DNA of 64,000 bases from Paracoccus denitrificans (lineage in GTDB: Bacteria > Pseudomonadota > Alphaproteobacteria > Rhodobacterales > Rhodobacteraceae), in contig QFNE01000003.1 in assembly GCA_003240735.1 (NCBI GenBank), forward strand, positions 202,951 through 266,950, written 5' to 3'. The notes below the pieces were generated by a model, which worked only from the letters and a program-made list of their open reading frames with translations, ran no database searches and was not told the DNA's origin. The translations under genes and the position numbers were made by a program. Numbering within the stretch: position 1 is the first letter of the stretch; each line of letters begins with the position of its first letter. Below are positions 35,254 through 44,011 of this stretch, one piece after another.

Positions 35254-35880
35254 TCATTTGACGACAAGCCGGACGGCAAGGCCCGCGAACATGACCGCGG
35301 CGATCTTGTTCAGAATGCCAAGCCGCCCCGCCAGACGGGTGCCCAGCCAGCCCGCGACGACGCCGTATCCCACGGTGATCAGCGTGCCGGTCACCGCGAA
35401 GATCAGCCCCAGACCCAGAAGCTGCTGCCAGACGGGGCCATAGCTGACATTGGTGAACTGCGGCAGGAACGCCAGCAGGAACAGGATCGGCTTGGGGTTG
35501 AAGATGTTCGACAGCGCCCCGCGCCGGATGATGTTCCAGGCCCTGACCGACCCCCGTGCGCTTGGGTCGGGCGGTGGCGCGGTCCATGCCTGCCACGCAA
35601 GAAACAGCAGATACGCCGCACCAATCCACTTGATCGCCGTCAGCGCGCCCGGATGCGTCGCGATGACCGCGCCCAGCCCGGCGGTGGTGACCGCGATGTG
35701 AAACAGCACGCCCAGACCCACACCCAGACCCGCCAGCGCCCCGGCACGCGGACCGCCCTGAACCCCGCAGGCGGTGGCAAAGAACACATCCTGCCCCGGC
35801 GCCAGATTAAGGATCAGCCCGCCCGAGACAAAGGCCAGCAGCTGCGGCCACGGGATGTTGCCGATGGTGTCCCAGATCAT
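35254..35880 (-). CDS. LysE family amino-acid exporter
   Basis: 208 residues with about six membrane helices. 'LNLAPGQDVFFATACGVQGGPRAGALAGLG' is a clear LysE/RhtB N-terminal motif (quoted discontinuously: NLAPGQD, then GPRAGALAGLG). Members export amino acids such as lysine, threonine or homoserine lactone; the substrate here is unknown. The ATG overlaps the stop of the GFA gene upstream by 4 bases. Confidence 0.88.
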   Translation of the reverse strand: MIWDTIGNIPWPQLLAFVSGGLILNLAPGQDVFFATACGVQGGPRAGALAGLGVGLGVLFHIAVTTAGLGAVIATHPGALTAIKWIGAAYLLFLAWQAWTAPPPDPSARGSVRAWNIIRRGALSNIFNPKPILFLLAFLPQFTNVSYGPVWQQLLGLGLIFAVTGTLITVGYGVVAGWLGTRLAGRLGILNKIAAVMFAGLAVRLVVK

Positions 35881-36248
35881 GCCGTGCCCCGGTCCATAAA
35901 TTCGTAATAATCGCCCTTGTCGCCGGGAAATGACGGCTTGCCCAGATGCAGCCCCGTGGGCGCGTCAAGCAGTCCCGCCGACAGGTCAATCGTGTCGTCG
36001 TCGTTTCCCCTCCACCACAGGAACGACCCGCAATCCGGGCAGAAGCCGCGCGTGGCGGTGTCCGTGTGGGCATAGGTCCGGGCGTTGCCGGTCACCGTCA
36101 CCGCATCGGCCTTGACGGTCACGAACGCCCAGACATGGCCGGACTGACGGCGGCACTGTGAACAGTGACACTCATGCGCCGTGTCCGCGTCGGTCTGCGC
36201 GGTGATCTGGACCTGACCGCACAGGCACGCGCCACGAAGCGTCCTCAT
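35877..36248 (-). CDS. GFA family (CENP-V/glutathione-dependent formaldehyde-activating) protein 1
   Basis: 123 residues. Zinc-binding Cys are arranged as 'CLCGQV' near the N-terminus, 'CHCSQCRRQSG' in the middle and 'CPDCGS' late, the pattern of Gfa. The prototype was proposed to speed the reaction of formaldehyde with glutathione, though this is disputed. It may support the frmA/fghA route. It overlaps both neighbours by 4 bases and is a paralogue of the next gene upstream. Confidence 0.88.
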   Translation of the reverse strand: MRTLRGACLCGQVQITAQTDADTAHECHCSQCRRQSGHVWAFVTVKADAVTVTGNARTYAHTDTATRGFCPDCGSFLWWRGNDDDTIDLSAGLLDAPTGLHLGKPSFPGDKGDYYEFMDRGTA

Positions 36249-36649
36249 GGCTGGGCCGAGGTCGTCTGCGGCAGCCCGTCGGCGATGTCGTAATAGTCGC
36301 CCTTGAAATCGACCCAGATATGATGATTCAGCCGCCGTCCGGTGGGCTCGTCGATCGCGGCCATAGCCACGGAAAAATATGGTTCGGTCAGTTCGTGCCA
36401 GAACAGCGACGATCCGCAGGTCGCGCAGAACCCGCGCCGCGCATGCTCGGACGAGGCATACCAGCGCAGCGCGCTGTCATCGTCGATGGTCAGGTCGATG
36501 GCCGACCCCGATGCCCACAGATGTCCCGACCAATTACGGCACTGGTTGCAATGGCAGGCGGTCGGCGGATCATCCCCCCATACGCCGGAAAACCGGACGG
36601 CACCGCACAGGCACCCGCCCCTGAAACGATCAGAGCTTGCCGAACACAT
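36245..36649 (-). CDS. GFA family protein 2
   Basis: 134 residues with the same Cys pattern as its neighbour: 'CLCGAV', 'CHCNQCRNWSG' and 'CATCGS'. The sequences share the fold but are well diverged, so this is an old duplication or two separate acquisitions. The start lies 20 bases inside the upstream methionine sulfoxide reductase gene, and the stop overlaps GFA 1 by 4 bases. Confidence 0.88.
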   Translation of the reverse strand: MCSASSDRFRGGCLCGAVRFSGVWGDDPPTACHCNQCRNWSGHLWASGSAIDLTIDDDSALRWYASSEHARRGFCATCGSSLFWHELTEPYFSVAMAAIDEPTGRRLNHHIWVDFKGDYYDIADGLPQTTSAQP

Positions 36650-37097
36650 CGTTCAAAATCCCCTCCAACGCGGTCGCGTCCGCTTGGGAAAAGGCGGCGG
36701 GGCGATCGCTGTCGATATCCAACACGCCAATCAGCCGGCGGTTCGCACCGAACACCGGAATGACGATTTCCGACCGGGTCGAGCTTGCGCAGGCGATATG
36801 CCCCGGAAAGGTGTCCACGTCATCGACCAGCTGCGTCTGCCCGGTCCGCGCGGACGCCCCGCAAACGCCGCGGGCGAACGGAATGACCAGACAGCCGTGA
36901 CCGCCCTGATAGGGTCCGATCTTCAGCACCTCGGGCGCGACGACACGGTAAAACCCGGTCCAGTCGAACCGCGCATCGGCGTGGTGGATCTCGCACGCAA
37001 GCGTGGCCATCAGCGCGACCTCGTCGGTCTCGCCTTGGGTCAGGGCCGTGATGCGGGCGGCAAGGCCCGGATAGTCGGTAGCGGTGTCATCTGTCAT
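36630..37097 (-). CDS. msrC: Free methionine-(R)-sulfoxide reductase (GAF domain)
   Basis: 155 residues, a single GAF domain. Cys69, Cys79 and Cys103 have the same 10 and 24 residue spacing as Cys84, Cys94 and Cys118 of the E. coli enzyme, in 'GCLVIPFARGVCG' and 'GHIACASSTRSEIV'. It reduces free methionine-R-sulfoxide using thioredoxin. It heads an overlapping unit with two GFA genes, lysE and the pseudouridine synthase, and diverges from the Rieske oxygenase gene. Confidence 0.92.
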   Translation of the reverse strand: MTDDTATDYPGLAARITALTQGETDEVALMATLACEIHHADARFDWTGFYRVVAPEVLKIGPYQGGHGCLVIPFARGVCGASARTGQTQLVDDVDTFPGHIACASSTRSEIVIPVFGANRRLIGVLDIDSDRPAAFSQADATALEGILNDVFGKL

Positions 37098-37153
37098 GCC
37101 CGCAGGCTAGCGCGATCCGGGGGCGCGGTAAATCGCCCGTGATCCGGCGCGGA

Positions 37154-37190
37154 TGTCCGAATCCGTCACCCAGATGTCGGATTCAGGACA
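37154..37190. promoter_or_regulatory. 12-bp inverted repeat in front of the Rieske oxygenase gene
   Basis: The arm TGTCCGAATCCG at 37154-37165 pairs with CGGATTC-A-GGACA at 37178-37190, with one bulged base and a 12-base loop. It lies about 75 bases before the oxygenase start in the divergent gap with msrC, an expected operator position. No known operator consensus was matched. Confidence 0.55.
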
Positions 37191-37264
37191 CGGGTGCGAT
37201 TGGGGCGGATGCAATCATTTCAGGGCAAAACACCGCCATCTGTCCTGCCTTAGGGATGACCGCC

Positions 37265-38503
37265 ATGCTCGACGCCGCCCAAACCCTTGACCGTATCCGC
37301 AACCGTCGCCGCAACTTTGCGCTGGAACGCGATCTTTACGCCGATCCGGGCGTGCTGCAGCAGGATCTGGAGCAGATCTGGTACAAGGAATGGCTATTCG
37401 CCATTCCCGCGTGCGAAATCCCCAAGACCGGCAACTATGCTACCATGCAGGTCGGTGAATATCCGGTCCTGATCGTGCGCGGCGCCGACGGGCGGGTCCG
37501 CGCGTTCCACAACGTCTGTCGCCACCGGGGACAGCGGCTGTGTTCCAAGGCCAACGGCTCGACCGCGAAACTGGTCTGCCCCTATCACCAGTGGACGTAT
37601 GAACTGGACGGCAAACTGATCTATGCCCGCGATATGGGCGATGACTTCGACGCCTCGAAATACGGGCTGAAGACGGTCCATTGCGTCGATCTGAACGGGA
37701 TGGTGTTCATCTGTCTGGCCGCCGTTCCGCCCGCGATCGCCGATCTGGCCAAGCAGCTGAACGCCTATCTGGCTCCCAGCGCGCTGTCGGAGGCCAAGGT
37801 CGCGTTTTCCTCGACCATCGTGGAAAACGGCAACTGGAAACTGGTGATCGAAAACAACCGCGAATGCTATCACTGCGGGGGGTCGCACCCGTCGCTGTGC
37901 CGGACCTACTCCGACAACCCCAACATGACGGCGATGGACGGCCCCGACAGCGCCAGCCCCGACATTCTGGCCCACTGGAAACGGTGCGAGGCCGCGGGCC
38001 TTCCGTCGCGCTTCGTGAACCACCCGCACATGCAATGGCGTCTGGCGCGGATTCCGCTGCTGAACAACGCCGAAAGCTATACGCTCAGCACCAAGGCGGC
38101 GGTGGCCAAACGCATGGGGCAGATGCCCTTCAACGATGCGGGCAGCCTGCTGTTCTTCCACTATCCCAACACCTGGAACCACTTCCTGGGCGACCACGCC
38201 ATCGTCTTCCGGGTGCTGCCGATCAGCCCGACGGAAACGCAGGTCACGACCAACTGGCTGGTCCACAAGGACGCGGTCGAGGGGATCGATTACAATCTGG
38301 ACGACCTGACCCATGTCTGGATCCACACCAACGACGAAGACCGTCAGGTGGTCGAGGAAAACCAGAAGGGCATCCTGTCCCCGGCCTATGAACCCGGGCC
38401 CTATTCCAAGCTTCAGGAAGAAGGCGTGATCCAGTTCATCGACTGGTATTGCGACAAGATGGAAAGCCGTCTGACGCCACCCTCGGCCATGGCCGCCGAA
38501 TGA
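37265..38503 (+). CDS. gbcA: Rieske ring-hydroxylating-type oxygenase, glycine betaine demethylase-like (GbcA)
   Basis: 412 residues from the ATG at 37265, 9 bases from AGGG; an ATG at 37256 is the alternative. Rieske 2Fe-2S ligands are Cys85, His87, Cys105 and His108 ('CRHRG', 'CPYHQW'). The mononuclear iron site lies in 'ENNRECYHCGGSHP' near residues 198-211. The whole resembles GbcA, which removes a methyl group from glycine betaine to give dimethylglycine and formaldehyde. Stachydrine or carnitine oxygenases are close relatives, so the substrate is inferred. Stop and gbcB start overlap (ATGA). Confidence 0.75.
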   Translation: MLDAAQTLDRIRNRRRNFALERDLYADPGVLQQDLEQIWYKEWLFAIPACEIPKTGNYATMQVGEYPVLIVRGADGRVRAFHNVCRHRGQRLCSKANGSTAKLVCPYHQWTYELDGKLIYARDMGDDFDASKYGLKTVHCVDLNGMVFICLAAVPPAIADLAKQLNAYLAPSALSEAKVAFSSTIVENGNWKLVIENNRECYHCGGSHPSLCRTYSDNPNMTAMDGPDSASPDILAHWKRCEAAGLPSRFVNHPHMQWRLARIPLLNNAESYTLSTKAAVAKRMGQMPFNDAGSLLFFHYPNTWNHFLGDHAIVFRVLPISPTETQVTTNWLVHKDAVEGIDYNLDDLTHVWIHTNDEDRQVVEENQKGILSPAYEPGPYSKLQEEGVIQFIDWYCDKMESRLTPPSAMAAE

Positions 38504-39582
38504 CCGAAAGCCTGATTGCCCGCCCGCTGTCCGGCCCCGCCTGGTCGGACAGTGAACCGCTGGAATGCGCGATGGTCGTGCCGGAAACGGCCGACACCGC
38601 GACCTTCACCTTTCGCGCGCCGTCGGGGAAATGGTTCGACTACCAGCCGGGGCAGTTTCTGACGCTGGACCTGCCGGTGGGCTCGGGCAATGTCCAACGC
38701 ACCTATACGATCAGCTCCAGCCCGTCGCGGCCGTTGTCGATATCGGTGACGGTCAAGGCTCAGCCGTCCAGTGTCGGCGGGCGGTGGATGCTGGATCACC
38801 TGAAACCGGGCATGCGGATCAAGGCGTTCGGCCCAGCGGGGATCTTCACCAACCACCGCCATGCGTCGGGCAAGTATCTGTTCATCTCGGCCGGATCGGG
38901 GATCACGCCGATGATGTCGATGACCACATGGATGTGGGACTCGGGCGAAATGCCCGACATCGTCTTTGTTCACGCCGCGCGGGCGCCATCAGACGTGATC
39001 TTCCGCCAGCGGCTGGAAGGCATGGCAGACCGGGTGCCGGGTCTGCAACTGCATTTCACCGTCGAACAGACCGACCCCTTCCGCGCGTGGAACGGTTATC
39101 GCGGGCGGCTGAACCAGATCATGCTGGGCCTGATGGCGCCGGACTATCTGGAACGAGAGGTGTTCTGCTGCGGTCCCGAACCCTTCATGCAGGCCGTGCG
39201 CGACATGCTGGGCGCGCTGGGCTTCGACATGGAGCGGTATCATCAGGAAAGCTTCGGCGCCCCCGTCCGGTCCGAGGCCGAGGCCCCGGTCCTTGACGAC
39301 ATCGTCCCCGAAGAAGGCGCCAAAGCCGAAGTCGTCTTCGACATCTCGGGCGTCAGCGCGCCCTGTTCGGAAACCGACACCGTGCTGGCGGTGGCCAAGG
39401 CCAACGGGTTGAACATCCCCTCGGGCTGCACCTTCGGGCTCTGCGGCACCTGCAAGATCCGCAAGACCGAGGGTGAGGTGCACATGGTCCACAACGGCGG
39501 CATCACCGAAGATGAAATCGCCGAGGGCTTTATTCTCGCCTGCTGTTCCAACCCCATGGGCCGGATCGTGGTCGAGGTGTGA
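38500..39582 (+). CDS. gbcB: NAD(P)H ferredoxin-type reductase partner (GbcB-like)
   Basis: 360 residues. An FAD-binding domain ('RTYTISSSPSRPLSISV'), an NAD domain ('FISAGSGITPMMSM' and 'CCGPEPFM'), and a C-terminal plant-type 2Fe-2S ferredoxin with Cys310, Cys315, Cys318 and Cys348 or 349. It passes electrons from NAD(P)H to the Rieske oxygenase encoded directly upstream. The order flavin-NAD-ferredoxin matches GbcB and related demethylase reductases. Confidence 0.82.
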   Translation: MTESLIARPLSGPAWSDSEPLECAMVVPETADTATFTFRAPSGKWFDYQPGQFLTLDLPVGSGNVQRTYTISSSPSRPLSISVTVKAQPSSVGGRWMLDHLKPGMRIKAFGPAGIFTNHRHASGKYLFISAGSGITPMMSMTTWMWDSGEMPDIVFVHAARAPSDVIFRQRLEGMADRVPGLQLHFTVEQTDPFRAWNGYRGRLNQIMLGLMAPDYLEREVFCCGPEPFMQAVRDMLGALGFDMERYHQESFGAPVRSEAEAPVLDDIVPEEGAKAEVVFDISGVSAPCSETDTVLAVAKANGLNIPSGCTFGLCGTCKIRKTEGEVHMVHNGGITEDEIAEGFILACCSNPMGRIVVEV

Positions 39583-39623
39583 GCCGCGCGGCCGACCGGG
39601 CGTCGGCGGGGCGCGTCGGGCGG

Positions 39624-40685
39624 TCAGGCGACGCTGACGCCCGCCCCGTCCTCGACCCGTCCTATGATCCGCGCCAGCGGATATCCGGCGTCGTGCAGTT
39701 TCGCGACCCACGCCTCGGCCTTTTCGGGCGCGACCGACACCAGCAACCCGCCCGAGGTCTGCGGATCGGTCAACAGATGGCGCTGCCAGTCGGCGATGCT
39801 GTCCGCCAGCGTGATGTCTGCGCCGTAGGCTTCCCAGTTGCGATGGGACGCACCCGTGACGAAGCCGCCCTTGGCCAGTTCATCTGCGCGCGTCAGGCGC
39901 GGCAGCGACGCCAGATCCAGCGCCAGCTTTGCGCCGGATGCGCGCGCGACCTCCAGCCCGTGGCCAAGGATGCCAAAGCCGGTGACGTCGGTGATGGCAT
40001 GGACGTCCGGGTCATCGGCCAGCTCGACCCCGATCTTGTTCAGCTGTGTGGTCGAGGCGACCATTTCCGCAATCCCCGCCGCGTCCAGCGCGTCTTTCTT
40101 GATCGCCGCGGAATACAGCCCGACGCCCAGCCCCTTGGTCAGGATCAGCGCGTCGCCCACCCGCGCATCGCCGTTGCGGCGCAGGCGGTCGGGGTGGACC
40201 AGCCCGATGACGGCCAAGCCGTAGACCGGCTCGGGGCAGTCGATCGAATGGCCGCCCGCGACCGGAATGCCGGCCTCGGCGCAGATCGACGCGCCGCCCT
40301 GCAGGATGTCGCGGATCTGGGCCGCGGACATGATGTTGATCGGCATCCCCAGAATGGCCAGCGCCATGATCGGGCGCCCACCCATCGCATAGATGTCGGA
40401 AATCGCGTTCGTCGCCGCAATCCGCCCGAAGGTGTGTGCGTCATCCACCATCGGCATGAAGAAGTCGGTCGTGGCGATCACCGCCGTCTGGTCGTCGATC
40501 TTCCACACGGCCGCGTCGTCGGCGGATTCGTTGCCCACCAGCAGCTGCGGAAAGATCTGTGCTGCGGGCTGATCGGCCAGCAGTTCGCGCAGCACCGCCG
40601 GCGCCAGCTTGCATCCGCAGCCGCCGCCATGGGCCAGCGAGGTCAGCCGGACGGCGTCCGCGGGGGTGGCGTTGGGTGCGGCCAT
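39624..40685 (-). CDS. selD: Selenide, water dikinase (selenophosphate synthetase)
   Basis: 353 residues. The glycine-rich N-terminal loop 'HGGGCGCKL' holds catalytic Cys23 and Lys26; the Sec found at this Cys in some organisms is not used here. 'ATTDFFMPMVDDAHTFGRIAATNAISD' style ATP-binding segments and 'TDVTGFGILGHGLEVA' are present. It makes selenophosphate for SelA. The gene is 5 kb from the fdn-sel operon and converges on gbcB with 41 bases between stops. Confidence 0.95.
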   Translation of the reverse strand: MAAPNATPADAVRLTSLAHGGGCGCKLAPAVLRELLADQPAAQIFPQLLVGNESADDAAVWKIDDQTAVIATTDFFMPMVDDAHTFGRIAATNAISDIYAMGGRPIMALAILGMPINIMSAAQIRDILQGGASICAEAGIPVAGGHSIDCPEPVYGLAVIGLVHPDRLRRNGDARVGDALILTKGLGVGLYSAAIKKDALDAAGIAEMVASTTQLNKIGVELADDPDVHAITDVTGFGILGHGLEVARASGAKLALDLASLPRLTRADELAKGGFVTGASHRNWEAYGADITLADSIADWQRHLLTDPQTSGGLLVSVAPEKAEAWVAKLHDAGYPLARIIGRVEDGAGVSVA

Positions 40686-40781
40686 GTCGGTGTCCTTTCA
40701 GTTTGTCGTCTTGCAAAGGGCCGCGCGACATGTGCCAAGTCAACCCCTCGCCCCTTTGCCGTCGCTGACAGGTGATCGCCG

Positions 40782-41783
40782 ATGCACCCCGCCGTTCCCG
40801 CCCGCACGCGTCTGAATATCGGCTTTGTCCTGGCCCGCCGGTTCACGCTGTCGGCCTATGCCAACTTCGTCGATGTTCTGCGGCTGGCCGCTGACGAAGG
40901 CGACCGCTCGCGCCCGATCCTGTGCCGGTGGAGCGTAATCGGCGCCGACCGCAACCCCATCACCGCCAGCTGCGGCACGCGCGTCGAACCCGACATGCGC
41001 CCCGACGATCCGACGCAGTTCGACTATATCGTCGTGATCGGCGGACTGATCGGTCAGGTTCAGCCGCTGCACCCCGATCTGGCGCTGTTCCTGCGCCGCG
41101 CGGCGGCGGCTGGCGTCCCGCTGGCTGGCATCTGCACCGGCGTCTTCGTTCTGGCACGCGAAGGGTTGATGAAGAACCGCCGCTGTTGCGTGTCGTGGTT
41201 TCACCATGACGATTTTCTGGCCGAATTCGACGGCATCGACCCGGTCAGCGACCAGATCTTTGTCGTCGACGGTGACCGGCTGTCCTGTTCAGGGGGCGTC
41301 AGCGCGGCGCAGATGGCGGCGTTTCTGGTCGACCGCCATATCGGACGGGCGGCGGCCCGCAAGGCCCTGGCGATCATGATGATCGACCGCCCCCAGACCG
41401 AACAGCACCCCCAGCCGGGACTGCCACTGGAACTGACAACGGACGACCCCTTGGTGCGCCGTGCCCTGATGGCGATCCAGCAGCGGCTGGACAGCCCACC
41501 CACGGTGGCCGCGCTGGCCGACCAGCTTGGCGTCGGGCGGCGCAAACTGGAACGCCACTTCGCCCGCGCGCTGTCGATGCCCCCGGCCGAGGCGGGCATC
41601 CGTATCCGTCTGGCGCAGGCGCGGATGCTTTTGGAACGCACGCCCCGCACGGTGACCCAGATCGCCGATGAGACGGGTTTTTGTGACGCCAGCCACCTGA
41701 TCCGCGTGTTTCGGGAAATCGAGGGTCAGACCCCGGAACGCTGGCGCCAGCTCAAGGCGCAGGCGGACGCAGCCTCGCCATAG
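40782..41783 (+). CDS. GlxA-type AraC family transcriptional regulator
   Basis: 333 residues. The N-terminal DJ-1/PfpI-like domain has the nucleophile-elbow sequence 'AGICTGVFVLA', followed by a C-terminal AraC DNA-binding domain with two helix-turn-helix units ('VAALADQLGVGRRKLERHF' and 'TQIADETGFCDASHLIRVFRE'). This architecture is shared by GbdR and CdhR, activators of glycine betaine and carnitine catabolism. Nearness to gbcAB suggests it controls them, but selD lies between and direct evidence is lacking. It diverges from selD. Confidence 0.88.
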   Translation: MHPAVPARTRLNIGFVLARRFTLSAYANFVDVLRLAADEGDRSRPILCRWSVIGADRNPITASCGTRVEPDMRPDDPTQFDYIVVIGGLIGQVQPLHPDLALFLRRAAAAGVPLAGICTGVFVLAREGLMKNRRCCVSWFHHDDFLAEFDGIDPVSDQIFVVDGDRLSCSGGVSAAQMAAFLVDRHIGRAAARKALAIMMIDRPQTEQHPQPGLPLELTTDDPLVRRALMAIQQRLDSPPTVAALADQLGVGRRKLERHFARALSMPPAEAGIRIRLAQARMLLERTPRTVTQIADETGFCDASHLIRVFREIEGQTPERWRQLKAQADAASP

Positions 41784-41800
41784 GGGCGGGGCATAAAAGA

Positions 41801-41838
41801 ACGGCCCCTGCCATGTGGCAAGGACCGTCCAGATTTTT
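41801..41838 (+). terminator. Intrinsic terminator after the AraC-type gene
   Basis: An imperfect hairpin from 41801 to 41828 (arms ACGGCCCCTGCC and GGCAAGGACCGT, two mismatches) is followed by a T5 run at 41834-41838. On the other strand TTCTTTT follows the hairpin, so it may also end the PLDc_N gene. Confidence 0.7.
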
Positions 41839-41853
41839 ACTCGTCAAAAGATA

Positions 41854-42039
41854 CTACACTCGCCCGGAATAATTCGCCTTAGGACCGACGAACCACCATG
41901 CGATCAAACCCACGACCGGCAGCACAGCGATGATGACAATCCAGATGATCTTCGTGGACATCGGCCGATCCGTGTTGATGACCGATGCGATTGCCCAGAC
42001 ATCCAGCACAAAGATGATAACGCCGAAAAGCCACTTCAT
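41854..42039 (-). CDS. Small PLDc_N domain membrane protein
   Basis: 61 residues with two membrane helices separated by 'NTDRPMSTKIIW'. The pattern 'LDVWAIASVIN...KIIWIVIIAVLPVVGLIAWWFVGPK' is that of PLDc_N, the N-terminal anchor of cardiolipin synthases which also occurs alone. Function of stand-alone copies is not known. It follows hslU in the same orientation after 84 bases. Confidence 0.8.
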   Translation of the reverse strand: MKWLFGVIIFVLDVWAIASVINTDRPMSTKIIWIVIIAVLPVVGLIAWWFVGPKANYSGRV

Positions 42040-42123
42040 GCAGAATGTCCCCGTGTCTGCCCTTCCGTTCGTGGCCCAACGGTCGGGGCGGGATGTGGTT
42101 CCCGCGCCGGCCGCAATTAGACC

Positions 42124-43428
42124 TTAAAGGACATAGCGGGACAGATCAGTCGACCGCGCCAGATCGCCCAGCTGGCTGTCGACAAAGGCCGCGTCCACGG
42201 TGACTGTCTCGCCGCCCCGGTCGGGGGCTGCGAAGGACAATTCCTCGAAGACCCGCTCGATCACGGTGTAAAGCCGCCGTGCCCCGATGTTTTCAATCGA
42301 TGCGTTCACCTCGGCGGCGATCCGGGCCAGCGCCTTGATGCCGTCAGGGGTAAACGTGACGGTGACGCCTTCGGTCCCCATCAGGGCGGTATATTGCCGT
42401 GTCAGGGCGTTGTCGGTTTCCGACAGGATGCGCACGAAATCTTCTTCGGTCAGAGCCTTCAGTTCGACCCGGATCGGCAGACGACCCTGCAATTCCGGCA
42501 ACAGATCGCTGGGTTTGGCGACGTGGAACGCGCCCGAGGCGATGAACAGGATGTGGTCGGTCCGCACCGCGCCGTATTTCGTCGACACGGTGGTCCCTTC
42601 GATAAGCGGCAGCAGGTCACGCTGCACGCCCTCGCGGGACACTTCGCCCCCCCGCGCGTCGGTCCGGGCAGCGACCTTGTCGATTTCGTCGATGAAGACG
42701 ATGCCGGATTGCTGCACGGCCTCCAGCGCGACGGCCTTGACGGTTTCGTCGTCCAGCAGCTTGTCGGCCTCCTCGGCCATCAGCAGGTCATAGCTTTCGG
42801 CGACGGTGGTCTTGCGGCGCACCTTGCGGCCGCCCAGCGCCTTCATCAGGCCCGACAGGTCCATCATCTGCCCCATGCCGGGCTGGCCGCCGGGCATGTC
42901 CATCATCCCCAGTGGGTTGGAATTGTCCTGCACGTCCAGTTCGATGACGGTGTCGTCCAGCTCGCCCCGCTTCAGGCGATCGCGGAACATGGCCTTGGTC
43001 TGATCGCGTGCGCCGTCACCGGCCAGCGCGGCAATGACGCGATCCTCGGCCGCCTGACGGGCGCGGTTCTTGACCTCTTCCCGCATCCGCTCGCGTGTTT
43101 CCACGATGGCGGCGTCGGTCAGGTCGCGGATGATCTGTTCCACGTCCCGCCCGACATAGCCGATTTCGGTGAATTTCGTGGCCTCGACCTTGATGAAGGG
43201 CGCGCCGGCCAGCTTGGCCAGACGTCGGCTGATCTCGGTCTTGCCGACGCCGGTCGGGCCGATCATCAGGATGTTCTTGGGATAAACCTCGTCGCGCAGG
43301 TCGTCGGCCAGCTGTTGGCGCCGCCAGCGGTTGCGCATGGCGACAGCCACGGCCCGCTTGGCCTCGGGCTGGCCGATGATGAAGCGGTCAAGTTCGGATA
43401 CGATCTCGCGGGGGGTCAAATCGGTCAT
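42124..43428 (-). CDS. hslU: ATP-dependent protease ATPase subunit HslU (ClpY)
   Basis: 434 residues from the ATG at 43428, with a GAAAGGA ribosome site. Walker A 'GPTGVGKT' is at 57-64, Walker B 'GIVFIDEIDKVAAR', and an I domain with Arg-rich 'RERMREEVKNRARQAAEDR' lies between. The C-terminus 'DLSRYVL' is the tail that docks into HslV. HslU unfolds substrates for the HslV peptidase. hslV usually lies just upstream but the upstream gene here is on the other strand and unrelated. Confidence 0.95.
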   Translation of the reverse strand: MTDLTPREIVSELDRFIIGQPEAKRAVAVAMRNRWRRQQLADDLRDEVYPKNILMIGPTGVGKTEISRRLAKLAGAPFIKVEATKFTEIGYVGRDVEQIIRDLTDAAIVETRERMREEVKNRARQAAEDRVIAALAGDGARDQTKAMFRDRLKRGELDDTVIELDVQDNSNPLGMMDMPGGQPGMGQMMDLSGLMKALGGRKVRRKTTVAESYDLLMAEEADKLLDDETVKAVALEAVQQSGIVFIDEIDKVAARTDARGGEVSREGVQRDLLPLIEGTTVSTKYGAVRTDHILFIASGAFHVAKPSDLLPELQGRLPIRVELKALTEEDFVRILSETDNALTRQYTALMGTEGVTVTFTPDGIKALARIAAEVNASIENIGARRLYTVIERVFEELSFAAPDRGGETVTVDAAFVDSQLGDLARSTDLSRYVL

Positions 43429-43558
43429 GGCAGTCCTTTCGTGCAACGGGGATGTAGGAACGGGGCCGCGCGGGTGAAAGGGGGGCAAGCGGACCAAGGG
43501 TGTCCCCAGGGGCGTTCGTGCGATATGGTGCCGCTGAAGTCCCCGAAAGGCGTTTCGC

Positions 43559-44011
43559 ATGGACCCGAAAACCAAGGACGCGCACGCTGCGTCAGCGTCC
43601 CCTTCGTCGGGGACGTCCCGTGTGCGATCGGTTTCGCGCGTGATGGTGTTCTTCTGGTATGCGGTCTGCGTGGTCGCATCATACGTCGTCGCGTGGTTCT
43701 TCTGGTCCGTGCCCCTCAACACGTTCCTGCCCCCCGAAACCTCGACAGAGCTTTTTTCCGTCAGCCTTCTGGCGCCCTTGGCCGGGCTGGCCGCATTTCA
43801 GCTTCTGTTCGGATCTGTCACAGGACGCTGGCGCAGTTGGCGGTTCTGGGTGATCGCGCCGCTTGTGATCTATGGCACCCTTCTGTCGATGGTGAAGCTG
43901 GCCGACACGATCTCGATCAGCAATGTCCTGACCATCGGCCTGACGGCGCCGTTCATCCTTGGCCTGTGCGCGCTGATCATCTCGATCCGGACCGACACGC
44001 CACCGCATTAG
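43559..44011 (+). CDS. Predicted four-helix membrane protein, unknown function
   Basis: 150 residues. A 26-residue polar Ser/Ala-rich N-terminus precedes four hydrophobic helices ('VMVFFWYAVCVVASYVVAWFF', 'LLAPLAGLAAFQLLFG', 'FWVIAPLVIYGTLLSM' and 'VLTIGLTAPFILGLCALIISI'). A GAAAGG ribosome site is present. No family recognised. It diverges from hslU across 130 bases and converges on truB. Confidence 0.6.
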   Translation: MDPKTKDAHAASASPSSGTSRVRSVSRVMVFFWYAVCVVASYVVAWFFWSVPLNTFLPPETSTELFSVSLLAPLAGLAAFQLLFGSVTGRWRSWRFWVIAPLVIYGTLLSMVKLADTISISNVLTIGLTAPFILGLCALIISIRTDTPPH

